DNA of 64,000 nt from positions 248,001 through 312,000 of the forward strand of contig NZ_AVCS01000015.1 in the NCBI RefSeq assembly GCF_000498495.1, in the 5' to 3' direction. This document shows, one piece after another, positions 46,145 to 54,832 of this stretch (positions within the stretch are counted from its first letter, which is position 1; every line of letters starts with the position of its first letter). A program made the position numbers and the translations under genes. The notes below the pieces were generated by a model. That model was not told the DNA's origin. It worked only from the letters and a program-made list of their open reading frames with translations, and searched no databases. This DNA is from Flavobacterium enshiense DK69. GTDB taxonomy: Bacteria; Bacteroidota; Bacteroidia; Flavobacteriales; Flavobacteriaceae.

Positions 46145-47734
46145 TTATAGGGTGATTACTTGGAATGTATTTGAAAGCGGGTCCAGGTTTTCCAAGAGCT
46201 CTGAGACAAGTTTTGGTCCAATTTCAAGATAAAATTCCGAAAAATTAGCTTTTCGCTCTTGTAAACTTTGATTTGGGAAAAGCTCGTTTTGCAGGGTTGA
46301 AATTCGTACTAATTCTTCGCTGTGCTTTCTTTTCTCAGCCTTTAGCAACCTTTTCTCTAAACTGTCCAACCCTTTTAGCTGCTTTGTTTCCTGTGCTTTT
46401 ACCGCTCCTAAAAACGATTTGTCAGTTTGGGATGCAATATCAGTCAGTTTTTCAAACTGTTGTTTTAAAAATGCTTTCTGTTCTGAAAAATCCAGATTGA
46501 AATTTGAAAACTCAGCGGTTTTTTGGTTAAGCAAATCATGCTGCTTTGAGAACAAATCGCTCCAATTCAGGTTTAATTTATCGGCTTTAGCAGCCTGTTT
46601 TTCCGTGGCCAGTAAAACCGAATTGCGTAACAGGAGTATAGGAAACAGAATGTTGTTCACTTCAAACATGGATTTCAGTTCCATCCAATACGCTAATTCC
46701 CCGCCACCGCCAATGTAGCAGATGTTTGGCAAAATCACTTCCTGGTATAAAGGACGTAAAATTACGTTAGGGCTGAATTTTTCTGGGTTGTTTTCCAATT
46801 CGGAAAGCAGTTCGCTTTCTGAAAAAGTTAGCTTGGAGTTATTGATTTTGTAGATGCCCTCTTCAAAAAGAATGCGTTCCCTTAAATTATCCTCAATATA
46901 GAAAAGGTTGATTTCTCTGGGGTTTACCTGAACTGTATAGTTTTTGAACTCTTTAATTGTTTCGGAAACTTTCGTAAAAGAAGTTTGTTCAAGCAGTTCC
47001 TGTTTGGCATAAGGAACGAATAATCTTTTTAATGCTACATCATCTCCGTCTATAATTACCAATCCGTGATCTTTGAAAAGCTCGTTTGCCAGATAACGTG
47101 TAGCATCTGTTAGATTGGCATGTGAAAGATATGCGTTTTCGAACAATTCCCTTAAAGACGATGAATTGTCTCCGATGCCCAATTCTTTTGAAAAAGCTTC
47201 AAAAACGTTTTTCAGCCCGTCAGTGGAAAGCCTTCCGACAGGGCCTGCACTTTCACGGCTCCATTGGATTTTTTTGTCTTTAAAATTAAAGTAATTGATT
47301 TCCTCAAAATCGTGATCTTCCGTGGCCATCCAATAAACCGGCACGAAATTGAATTCGGGATAAGCCGCTTTTAATTGTTTGGCTAAATTGATGGCCGAAA
47401 TAATCTTATAAAGAAAATAAAGCGGACCGGTAAACAGGTTTAGTTGATGCCCTGTGGTTATGGTAAGCGTTTTATTGTCTTTTAATAATGCAATATTTGC
47501 TTTCGAAGCCTGTGAAATCTCAAAACCGGAATATTGTTTTACCAGTGCGTTTGCCAGTACATTTCGGTTGTTTTCTGAAAAGTGGTTTGCTTTTTCTTCC
47601 GCCTGAAGTCTGAAGTTTTCCAGCGTAGGGAAACGATGGTACAATGACTGTACTTCAGGTTCCTGATTCAAATAATCGACGATAAGTTTTGAAAAATATC
47701 CTGAATTCTGATAACTGATGGGGTCGGTCGGCAT
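46145..47734 (-). CDS. bshC: Putative cysteine ligase BshC (bacillithiol synthesis)
   Basis: 529 residues. The enzyme is thought to join cysteine to GlcN-malate, the last step of bacillithiol synthesis. 'VLANALVKQYSGFEISQASK', 'TLTITTGHQLNLFTGPLYFL', 'VYWMATEDHDFEEINYF' and 'NICYIGGGGELAYWMELK' are typical of the family. A C-terminal coiled coil of about 60 residues ('LKGLDSLEKRLLKAEKRKHS') is also typical. Cytoplasmic. Flavobacteria use bacillithiol, so the context fits. Confidence 0.93.
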   Translation of the reverse strand: MPTDPISYQNSGYFSKLIVDYLNQEPEVQSLYHRFPTLENFRLQAEEKANHFSENNRNVLANALVKQYSGFEISQASKANIALLKDNKTLTITTGHQLNLFTGPLYFLYKIISAINLAKQLKAAYPEFNFVPVYWMATEDHDFEEINYFNFKDKKIQWSRESAGPVGRLSTDGLKNVFEAFSKELGIGDNSSSLRELFENAYLSHANLTDATRYLANELFKDHGLVIIDGDDVALKRLFVPYAKQELLEQTSFTKVSETIKEFKNYTVQVNPREINLFYIEDNLRERILFEEGIYKINNSKLTFSESELLSELENNPEKFSPNVILRPLYQEVILPNICYIGGGGELAYWMELKSMFEVNNILFPILLLRNSVLLATEKQAAKADKLNLNWSDLFSKQHDLLNQKTAEFSNFNLDFSEQKAFLKQQFEKLTDIASQTDKSFLGAVKAQETKQLKGLDSLEKRLLKAEKRKHSEELVRISTLQNELFPNQSLQERKANFSEFYLEIGPKLVSELLENLDPLSNTFQVITL

Positions 47735-47812
47735 GGTCTCATTTTTATTTCTGCTAAAGTAAAAAAAATAAATGTAGGGGAAATCGGTTTAACACCGCAT
47801 TGGGAAATAGCC

Positions 47813-50800
47813 TTAACGCTTTAAACTGAAATGCCCTCTGTATTCTTTGCCATTTTGTCGCTTCACCACAAACCAATAATCGCTTGACGGAACCGGGTTT
47901 CCTGAAAAAGTACCATCCCATCCTTGAGAATCGGCTCCTAGCTCTTTTATAAGTTTTCCGAATCGGTCAAAAATCATGATTTTCATTTTTGGTTCTTTTT
48001 CCGATAATACGATTTTCCAGTAATCGTTGTAGCCGTCACCGTTCGGAGTGAAGAATTTCGGATACATCAGCAAATAAAAGTCCTCCGATTTTATGCCACA
48101 ACCATTTTTGTCCTTAACGTAAACAATATACTCTCCGCTTTCCAATCCCGTAAATGTGTTGCTTGATTGATAATGAGTTCCATCAAGTGAATACACGTAA
48201 TCGCCCATGCTGTTTCCGGAGAGTAAAACCGTGATTGTATTTTGATTGTAGGTCCAGTCGGAAGTAATGATTTCGGAAATCGTGGCTGCATTGGAATTAA
48301 CCACCGTAAAGTTCTTAACCGAAGTACAAGTTACAGTGCCGTGATTTTCAGTAACTGTAACCGAATAACTACCGGGCGTTGTTATTGTTATTGAAGAACT
48401 GATTTCGGATGTTGACCATAAATATGAATCATATCCTATTCCGGCGTTTACCGTAATCGAACTGCCTTCGCAAATCGGCATAATATCGGTAATCGGGATA
48501 ACGGGCTTGCTGACTAATGTAAAATTTAATTCCACTACCTGATGGCAGCCATTGTTGGAATCGATTCTAACGAAAATTAAGTTGTTTCCGATAGACAGAT
48601 TATAATTAGCAAAATCGGTAATCGTCTCAGCAATGATTTGGTTTTCTGCACCATTTTGAGAATGATAGTACGTAAAGGTGTTACCGCTCGTAGTTGCAAT
48701 TAAATCGGAATTGTAATCGGATAAATTTACGGTTTCGGTTCCGTTATTTAAGTCATCGCAAAGTGTTTCAGCGTAGTTGTTGGCATTTAATGTATTGATT
48801 AGCGTTACCGTTACTGCCAATCGGGTAGGGCTTTCACAACCGTTTACCGTTTGCGTGGCATAATAGGTAGTGTTATTTGCTAATAAAGTTGTGGAAGGCA
48901 AAATTGTAGTCCCCAATGCGCTGTCATACCAGGTAAGATTACTTCCCGAAACAGCAATATCATTCAAAGTCGCATTCTGTGAACTGCAGAAACTCTGAGT
49001 CGCATTCCCGGTTGGAGCAGGGGTATTTTGTATGCTAACTGTCACCGGAACTCGTGCGCTTTCACAACCGTTAATCGTTTGGGAAGCGTAATAGGTTACC
49101 CCATTTTGTAAAAGAGTTGAAGATGCCAATAAATTTCCGCCAGTTGCAGCATCATACCATTTTATGTTTTGACCGGTGATTGTGATGTCATTTATAGTGG
49201 CATTTTGTTGAATGCAGAACAATTGCGAGGTGCTTGCGGTAGGTAAAGCAGTAGCCGAAATCACAACCGTTTGGTTTTGAGAGTTGTTATTTCCATTACC
49301 GTCATTATAATTCCAAACAATTGTATACGTTCCGGGAGTTGAATAATTTAAAGGACTCGTTGTTATAGCCGTAATGTTTCCTGCACAGTTATCCGTTGCG
49401 GTTGGGATTGTTGTGATTACAGTGTTGCAATCGCCATTGATGGTTGTTAATGTTGCAACATTTGGAATTGGAGCAGTGGTGTCACCAACTAGTACATTTA
49501 TTGAAGCCGTACTGTCACAAGCGGTACCTGTAATAGTGCAGGTGTATAGTCCATTATGTGTAGCGTTTGCATTTGGAATTACAGGGTTTTGTTGGGTGGA
49601 TGCAAAACCGTTTGGTCCTGTCCAGGAATAACTGGTCCCTAAAGGAACTGTTAAATTTATATTACTACCCATACAAGAAGACAGGTTTCCAATTGTTGTT
49701 GTTGAAGAGGCACAATCTGTAAATTTGGCAATAAAAGCATCATTGCCTTCCACATTTACTTTATGAGTGCCTGAAGTTGCAATATTATCAGAACTATTTG
49801 TTATTCCGGCAACATAAACAACATTGTTTTTAACCGCAACGTTATTACACCAATCAATAAATGATCCTCCATAATAACTCCCCCACACTAAATGACCATT
49901 GGTGTCGAACTTAGTTAAGAAACCGTCTCTATATGCGTTTTTGGTAGGCTGAAATCCGTCTGGAGTCGCTATATTACTGAAACTCGTGGTTTCTCCCGTA
50001 ATGTAAGAATCTCCATTATCGCTAACACTAATATCATAGCTCTTTTCGGGAATTGAATAATTGTCTCCATAAAAAGTACCCCATTGTCTTACTCCTTGTG
50101 GATTAAATTTTACTAAAAATACATCAACGTCTAAAGCTCCGATAGGATCTGCATGAGTTTCTTTGTACGCTCCCGGGGTAGTAATGCCATTTGTACTCCC
50201 AGTATATCCTGTTACGTATATATTGTTACTTGAATCAACATCTATTCCGGTTATTAAATCACTATAGCCGCTAACACTGGTGTTTGGTGCTGTCCCTCCA
50301 TAGTAAGTGCACCATAATCTATTACCAGCTGAGTCAAATTTGGCGATATAAGCATCTTCATAAATAGTTTGTGTTTGGTGTGCTCCGGGAGTTGAAACAT
50401 CAGGGTAGTTATTGCCTATTTGATATTGACCAGAAAAAATGACGTTATTATTCAAATCAATTGCACTTTCATTAACTTCTCTAGGAAAATAACTTGAGTA
50501 TATTTGACTGCCCGATGAAGAAAATTTAGAAAAAAAACCTATTTGATTGTTATTGTTAGTTGTTTGAAATGTATTAGGGGAACTTATTCCTGTAGTGCTG
50601 TTGGTTTCACCTCCAATGAAAATATTGTCCTGACTGTCAATGCTAATCGTTTTTATTTTATCATCCCTTTCACCTCCAAAATACGTTCCCCATATTCTTT
50701 GACCATTATTATTCAATTTAAGGATATAGCTGTCATATGTATTCAGTGTTCCTGTTTCCTTATGCGAACCGGGCGTTGAAAGATGATTTGAGGATGTAAT

Positions 50801-51892
50801 GTAAATATAACCAACTAGGAGAACTTCATTTAAAGAGTTTAATTTCATGCCATTAACTCCACTGTTTCCATTACTATTAGGGATTATGAATGTTCCCCAA
50901 ATTCTGTTTCCATTTGGATTGATTTTAACTGCAAAACCACAAAAAGGGGCGTTAGCAAAATTACTGCTCTGAAATACTCCACTTGTTCCAATATTATCTT
51001 GGCTTAAGGTATTTCCAGAAACGTATATGTTTCCGTTATTATCGATATCAATAGATGTTGTTGAATCTTCATGTCCCATACCCCCATAATAAGTCCCCCA
51101 AAGTCTAACCGGCACCGGATCAATCACAACAGTCTTATCCGAAGCATTCACATCCCCCTCAAAACCATAAACATTCTTCTTAATCTTTTTGTAGCCAATC
51201 GCAATCTCTTTTCGGGAATTGCCTTGTTCAACCCAACTCAACGGAAGCGTTTCTTCCATCTGCCCGAAACGAACATTCATCCTGATTTTGTTGTCAGCCA
51301 ATTCGGTTTTTGCACCGCTAAATTTCAGCTGAATGTCCGAAACTTTTCCTCCCGGTTTTACAATGAAATTATACTCCACAACTTTAGTGGTGTCTTTCGG
51401 AATAAAGAAAACCGCATCAATGTTATTGTAAATGTTCTGATATGTAACTTTCTGATATTTATGCACATTGGTAATCCCTTCCGGCGCATGGGCTACATTA
51501 TAGTAGTTGTCGTAATCGGATGATTTTTCTTCGGCAACTAATTTTACCGTGGCATTGGAGTTTAAAAAATCAATATCTATACGGTGGTAATTGTATTCCA
51601 ATGAGTAATCCGGAGTTTCCTTTCCTTCTTTAAGACTTGTAGCATTGAAACTTTTGTCTTTTTTAGATAACGGAATTTTCTTCGTCTCATAAATGTCATA
51701 CGAAAACCCATTGTTTCGCAACTGAACATTCAACCCTGAAGTATTTAAAAGATAATGAACTGCCTTGTTCGCTTTTCCTTTCTGGTCAACAATTTGCCCC
51801 TTGTTCTCGATGAAGCCCAATGTTTTGAAATTCTTTTGTGAAAAGGATAAAAAGGAAGTCAGAACAAAAAAGTAAGCTAGGAAAACTCTCAT
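47813..51892 (-). CDS. Large T9SS type B secreted protein with SBBP and Ig-like domains
   Basis: 1359 residues. It has a signal peptide (1-19), then a DUF7948-type N-terminal domain (about 24-255, 'LGFIENKGQIVDQKGKANKA', 'YNFIVKPGGKVSDIQLKFSG') and SBBP beta-propeller repeats (265-735, 'DAYIAKFDSAGNRLWCTYYG'). Then come an Ig-like domain with paired Cys, a HYR-like domain ('TATDNCAGNITAITTSP') and two near-identical Ig-like units ('NGCESARVPVTVSI' type). The end is a gliding-motility-associated type B sorting domain starting 'FFTPNGDGYNDYWKI'. It is predicted to be T9SS-exported and kept at the surface; gene position does not indicate a substrate. Its own promoter lies at 51913. Confidence 0.88.
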   Translation of the reverse strand: MRVFLAYFFVLTSFLSFSQKNFKTLGFIENKGQIVDQKGKANKAVHYLLNTSGLNVQLRNNGFSYDIYETKKIPLSKKDKSFNATSLKEGKETPDYSLEYNYHRIDIDFLNSNATVKLVAEEKSSDYDNYYNVAHAPEGITNVHKYQKVTYQNIYNNIDAVFFIPKDTTKVVEYNFIVKPGGKVSDIQLKFSGAKTELADNKIRMNVRFGQMEETLPLSWVEQGNSRKEIAIGYKKIKKNVYGFEGDVNASDKTVVIDPVPVRLWGTYYGGMGHEDSTTSIDIDNNGNIYVSGNTLSQDNIGTSGVFQSSNFANAPFCGFAVKINPNGNRIWGTFIIPNSNGNSGVNGMKLNSLNEVLLVGYIYITSSNHLSTPGSHKETGTLNTYDSYILKLNNNGQRIWGTYFGGERDDKIKTISIDSQDNIFIGGETNSTTGISSPNTFQTTNNNNQIGFFSKFSSSGSQIYSSYFPREVNESAIDLNNNVIFSGQYQIGNNYPDVSTPGAHQTQTIYEDAYIAKFDSAGNRLWCTYYGGTAPNTSVSGYSDLITGIDVDSSNNIYVTGYTGSTNGITTPGAYKETHADPIGALDVDVFLVKFNPQGVRQWGTFYGDNYSIPEKSYDISVSDNGDSYITGETTSFSNIATPDGFQPTKNAYRDGFLTKFDTNGHLVWGSYYGGSFIDWCNNVAVKNNVVYVAGITNSSDNIATSGTHKVNVEGNDAFIAKFTDCASSTTTIGNLSSCMGSNINLTVPLGTSYSWTGPNGFASTQQNPVIPNANATHNGLYTCTITGTACDSTASINVLVGDTTAPIPNVATLTTINGDCNTVITTIPTATDNCAGNITAITTSPLNYSTPGTYTIVWNYNDGNGNNNSQNQTVVISATALPTASTSQLFCIQQNATINDITITGQNIKWYDAATGGNLLASSTLLQNGVTYYASQTINGCESARVPVTVSIQNTPAPTGNATQSFCSSQNATLNDIAVSGSNLTWYDSALGTTILPSTTLLANNTTYYATQTVNGCESPTRLAVTVTLINTLNANNYAETLCDDLNNGTETVNLSDYNSDLIATTSGNTFTYYHSQNGAENQIIAETITDFANYNLSIGNNLIFVRIDSNNGCHQVVELNFTLVSKPVIPITDIMPICEGSSITVNAGIGYDSYLWSTSEISSSITITTPGSYSVTVTENHGTVTCTSVKNFTVVNSNAATISEIITSDWTYNQNTITVLLSGNSMGDYVYSLDGTHYQSSNTFTGLESGEYIVYVKDKNGCGIKSEDFYLLMYPKFFTPNGDGYNDYWKIVLSEKEPKMKIMIFDRFGKLIKELGADSQGWDGTFSGNPVPSSDYWFVVKRQNGKEYRGHFSLKR

Positions 51893-51912
51893 GTTTTTTG
51901 TGAAATTTTTTG

Positions 51913-51920
51913 CAAATATA
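51913..51920 (-). promoter_or_regulatory. -7 element of the T9SS type B gene
   Basis: Minus-strand TATATTTG is an exact TAnnTTTG match 20 bases before the start codon. Confidence 0.5.
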
Positions 51921-52030
51921 AATCTTTCCTGTTAAGAACAGAGTGAGATAATATTATGAAGGCAGATTAAAACTTAAATTTTACCACTGAAAAAATAATC
52001 CCTTGAATAACATTCTGTTACTCACGCCAT

Positions 52031-52062
52031 CGGCTAGCGCGAGCATCTTGCTCGTGTCTTCA
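52031..52062. repeat. REP-like hairpin (GCGCGAGCA type)
   Basis: CGAGCA-tct-TGCTCG in 'GGCTAGCGCGAGCATCTTGC', followed by TCGTGTCTTCAATTT. The same flank (CTCGTGTCTTCAATTTAATT) recurs near 53990, and a relative lies at 59844. The remaining gap 51893-52382 holds AT-rich DNA, the inverted repeat below and a promoter region. Confidence 0.55.
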
Positions 52063-52275
52063 ATTTTATTCTCCCAGCTAACGGAGGAGAGGATACCTTT
52101 CAACGGGTATTGAGGCTATTGATAGGAAAAAAAGCAATGTTGTTAATTATTCTCGTAATTTTAATCTCTTTTTGTAAATAACTGATTTTCAACACTTAAA
52201 ACAAGAAAATATCAAAAGACTTCCGGCGAAAAGATTCTTTTTTGTCCCGAAAATCAGAAATCTTTCATCCCTGAA

Positions 52276-52301
52276 AAAATTTAGTATTCCCCCTAAATTT
52301 T
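52276..52301 (+). promoter_or_regulatory. Inverted repeat upstream of the haloperoxidase-like gene
   Basis: Perfect 9-bp arms AAAATTTAG and CTAAATTTT around TATTCCCC, 82 bases before the start. No T run follows, so an operator or leader hairpin is more likely than a terminator. Confidence 0.35.
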
Positions 52302-52382
52302 AGACATCAAATTTTGGAAAAATAAATTTATTACTAATTAAAAAAGGGTTCATTAAAAATTTACAACTTAAAACTTATTAAA

Positions 52383-53789
52383 ATGAAAAAGTCATTTACT
52401 TCCTTAAAATTGTTATTATTCGTAGGATTAATAACATTATTTTCCTGCCGGCAAGAGGAAATACCCACCACTTCATTATCTGAAGAAGTAAACAGCGAAA
52501 AGTTTCAAAACAAAAATACAAGTCCGGAAATGGTATTGCGTTGGAATGAAGCTGCCACCTATGTAGTGTTGCAAACCCAGGTAGCAGTCCCCAACCCACC
52601 CATTCCGCCATTTATTGAAAGCCGCTATTATGCCATGGTAAATGTGGCCATGCATGATGCACTGAACAATATTGTGCCTAAATACAAGACATTGGCCCTG
52701 AAAAATTCAAGAGATAAAGATGCAGACCCCAATGCGGCAGTGGCCCAAGCAGCACATGATGTAATCGCCTATTTCTTTGGTAAATTAAACCCGCCTGCTA
52801 TGGTTACTCCACAGCCGGTGCAGGATTATATCAATAACCTACTCATCCAATCTTTGAATTCCATTGCAGACGGTGAAGCAAAAACAAAAGGCATTGCATT
52901 GGGAGCAGCAGCAGCACAAGCTATTATTCAAAACCGAAGCAATGATGGCTCAGCCAATGTTATGTTTCCTGTAACTGAAGGAACACAACCGGGTCAATAT
53001 CGTTTTTATTTCCCGTTTACCATTCCCCCATTTGAGCTTCCTCCACCGTTCCAGGGTTTTTATGATTCTCCGGGCTGGGGCGACATCAGCACTTTTGGCA
53101 TTCAGAACAGTACACAGTTTTCTGTACCTGCACCATACACTGTAAACAGTGCTAATTACACTGCCGATTATAATGAAGTAAAAAGATTGGGCTGTGCAAA
53201 CTGCACGGGTATAAACGGGCGTACATCCGACCAGGAAGATATTGCCCGGTTCTGGGTGGAAAGCTCCCCTTACGGATGGAATAAAATTGCAAGAACAATC
53301 ATTGCTCAAAAAAATATGAATGCTTGGAAAGTGGCAAGAGTACTGGCTTTGTTACAAATGACAGAAGCCGATGCGTATACCGCCTGCCTGAAAGCAAAAA
53401 TGATTCACTTTTTCTGGAGGCCGGTAACCGCTATAAACCTTGGAAACAATGATGGCAATCCAAACACAGTTGGTGATCCCGATTGGCAGGTACTGGTGTT
53501 TCCCACACCGCCGGTTGCCGATCATCCATCGGCACATGCAACCGCCGGCGGCGCTGCTGCAGAATTATTGAAACAGGTTTTTGAGAAGGATAATTTTAGT
53601 TTTGCAGCGCAAAGCACTACGCTGCCCAATAAAACCCGAAATTTTGGCAGTTTATCACAGGCAGCAAGAGAAAATTCTTTATCGAGGATTTATGTGGGGT
53701 ATCATTTCCGCAAAGCTTGTATGGATGGTGAGGCTTTAGGCAATAGCATTGGCAAGTGGATTGCGACCCATTCATTGGCAGAAAATTAA
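52383..53789 (+). CDS. Vanadium-dependent haloperoxidase-like lipoprotein (PAP2 superfamily)
   Basis: 468 residues. A lipoprotein signal ends at 'ITLFSC' (Cys about 23). An all-alpha domain follows with the conserved phosphate/vanadate-binding motifs 'KAKMIHFFWRPVTAINLG', 'VADHPSAHATAGGAAAELL' and 'SLSRIYVGYHFRKACMDGEA'. PSAH replaces the more usual PSGH. The family includes chloroperoxidases and acid phosphatases; the reaction (halide oxidation or phosphatase) cannot be decided by eye. 'CANCTG' near 270 suggests a disulfide or metal pair. It has no operon partner and lies between REP-like repeats, so recent acquisition is possible. Confidence 0.8.
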   Translation: MKKSFTSLKLLLFVGLITLFSCRQEEIPTTSLSEEVNSEKFQNKNTSPEMVLRWNEAATYVVLQTQVAVPNPPIPPFIESRYYAMVNVAMHDALNNIVPKYKTLALKNSRDKDADPNAAVAQAAHDVIAYFFGKLNPPAMVTPQPVQDYINNLLIQSLNSIADGEAKTKGIALGAAAAQAIIQNRSNDGSANVMFPVTEGTQPGQYRFYFPFTIPPFELPPPFQGFYDSPGWGDISTFGIQNSTQFSVPAPYTVNSANYTADYNEVKRLGCANCTGINGRTSDQEDIARFWVESSPYGWNKIARTIIAQKNMNAWKVARVLALLQMTEADAYTACLKAKMIHFFWRPVTAINLGNNDGNPNTVGDPDWQVLVFPTPPVADHPSAHATAGGAAAELLKQVFEKDNFSFAAQSTTLPNKTRNFGSLSQAARENSLSRIYVGYHFRKACMDGEALGNSIGKWIATHSLAEN

Positions 53790-53925
53790 ATTCAGCACCA
53801 TCAATCCCGGAGAAAAAAGTTTCCCCGATAGCCCGGATTTACTTCGTCAGTTCGGCTAAAGCCTCGGGTGCACTAAAGCGTAGCGACAGCAGTATGAATC
53901 TGTGCCCACAAAAGGAGAAAACAAT

Positions 53926-53957
53926 AAATCCTAACTGTAAAAAGTTAGGATTTTCTT
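53926..53957 (+). terminator. Terminator-like hairpin downstream of the haloperoxidase
   Basis: AAATCCTAACT pairs with AGTTAGGATTT, then TTCTTT. It sits inside a degenerate REP-like segment (53860-54020) with CAGTATGAATCTGTGCCC and CTCGCTCGTGTCTTCAATTT. Confidence 0.6.
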
Positions 53958-54089
53958 TATCTGGTAATCCCCGCTTGCATGAGAATCTCGCTCGTGTCTT
54001 CAATTTAATTCCCGATTATGCCCCTCAATCTAATTCAAATCTATTTCTGCGACTGTACCTGCTCGTGTTATTTTGAAATTTTAGTAGTG

Positions 54090-54404
54090 TATTTTCATTT
54101 CTAGAAAGTTTGTATCTACATCTAGCGAGTTTGTTTTGGTATCTAGGGACTTTGTTTTTGGTTCGAGGGATTTTGTTTTTAGTTCGATGGACTTTATTTT
54201 GGTATCTAGCGACTTTATTTTTAGTTCGAGGGACTTTATTTCGGTATCTAACGACTTTATTTTTGGTTGAAGCGACTTTGTTTTTATTTCTAACGACTTT
54301 GTTTCTGTATCTAATGACTGTGTTTCTGCATCTAACGACTGTGTTTTGGTATCTAACGACTTTATTTTTATTAAAAGCGACTTTCTTTTTACATCTAAAG
54401 AGTT
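54090..54404. repeat. Tandem array of fifteen 21-nt units
   Basis: Fifteen degenerate units of exactly 21 bases with no indels, for example 54132-54152 (TGTTTTGGTATCTAGGGACT + T) and 54342-54362 (TGTTTTGGTATCTAACGACT + T). Each has a T tract, a TCTAnnGA or TCGAGGGA core and a GACTT end. Period 21 leaves frames open: the minus strand is open for 119 codons (54081-54437) as heptads such as KSLDTKT, but it has no ATG start. The array ends 60 bases before the XRE gene. No spacers, so it is not a CRISPR. Confidence 0.8.
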
Positions 54405-54464
54405 TTGTATAAATTTACCTACAAATAATTCAGCTAATCAAATAATCAATATACAGGAACAAAC

Positions 54465-54809
54465 ATGCTATTCTTCAATTTCGCCCGAATCTTTAAACTT
54501 AAAGGCATCAATCGACCTTTCTCTTATTTAACATCCACAGGCTATTCCGCCAATTATGCCACAAAGCTCACCAAAAACAGGGTAATGGAAATCAACCTCG
54601 AACGATTAGAGAAATTCTGCCGCGATTTTAACTGCACGCCCAATGATATCCTCGATTTCCGTCCCTATCAAAACGATACGATTCCCAACGATCACGTCTT
54701 GCACACATTAACCAAAAAAGAAATTTCAAACGAGATTACGTCCAAAATAAATGCGCTTCCCCTCGAGAAAATTCAGCAAATCCATGACATCATTAAAAAT
54801 ATGGAGTAA
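54465..54809 (+). CDS. XRE-family HTH regulator
   Basis: 114 residues. A Cro/C1-type helix-turn-helix occupies about 25-68 ('GYSANYATKLTKNRVMEINL', 'LEKFCRDFNCTPNDILDFRP'), close to the HTH_26 subfamily. A helical C-terminal tail ('EKIQQIHDIIKNME') may dimerise. There is no sensor domain. It lies between the 21-nt array and the radical SAM gene. Its stop codon overlaps the radical SAM -7 element, so it could control its neighbour or itself. Target sites are unproven. Confidence 0.85.
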   Translation: MLFFNFARIFKLKGINRPFSYLTSTGYSANYATKLTKNRVMEINLERLEKFCRDFNCTPNDILDFRPYQNDTIPNDHVLHTLTKKEISNEITSKINALPLEKIQQIHDIIKNME

Positions 54810-54814
54810 TTTTG
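54807..54814 (+). promoter_or_regulatory. -7 element of the radical SAM gene
   Basis: TAATTTTG followed by C overlaps the XRE stop codon (54807-54809) and lies 18 bases before ATG 54833. No TTG lies at the usual distance. Confidence 0.45.
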
Positions 54815-54832
54815 CCGGGTTAATACGAGCAA

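Noticed and set aside
53756-54076. 106-residue frame overlapping the end of the haloperoxidase
   Set aside because: It crosses REP-like and terminator sequence and has no protein-like features.
54090-54404. Possible CRISPR array
   Set aside because: Units abut with no unique spacers, are degenerate, and no cas gene is nearby.
54110-54412. Hydrophobic 100-residue plus-strand frame across the 21-nt array
   Set aside because: It starts at TTG and exists only because a period of 21 keeps frames open; the 7-residue hydrophobic repeat is a translation of the array.
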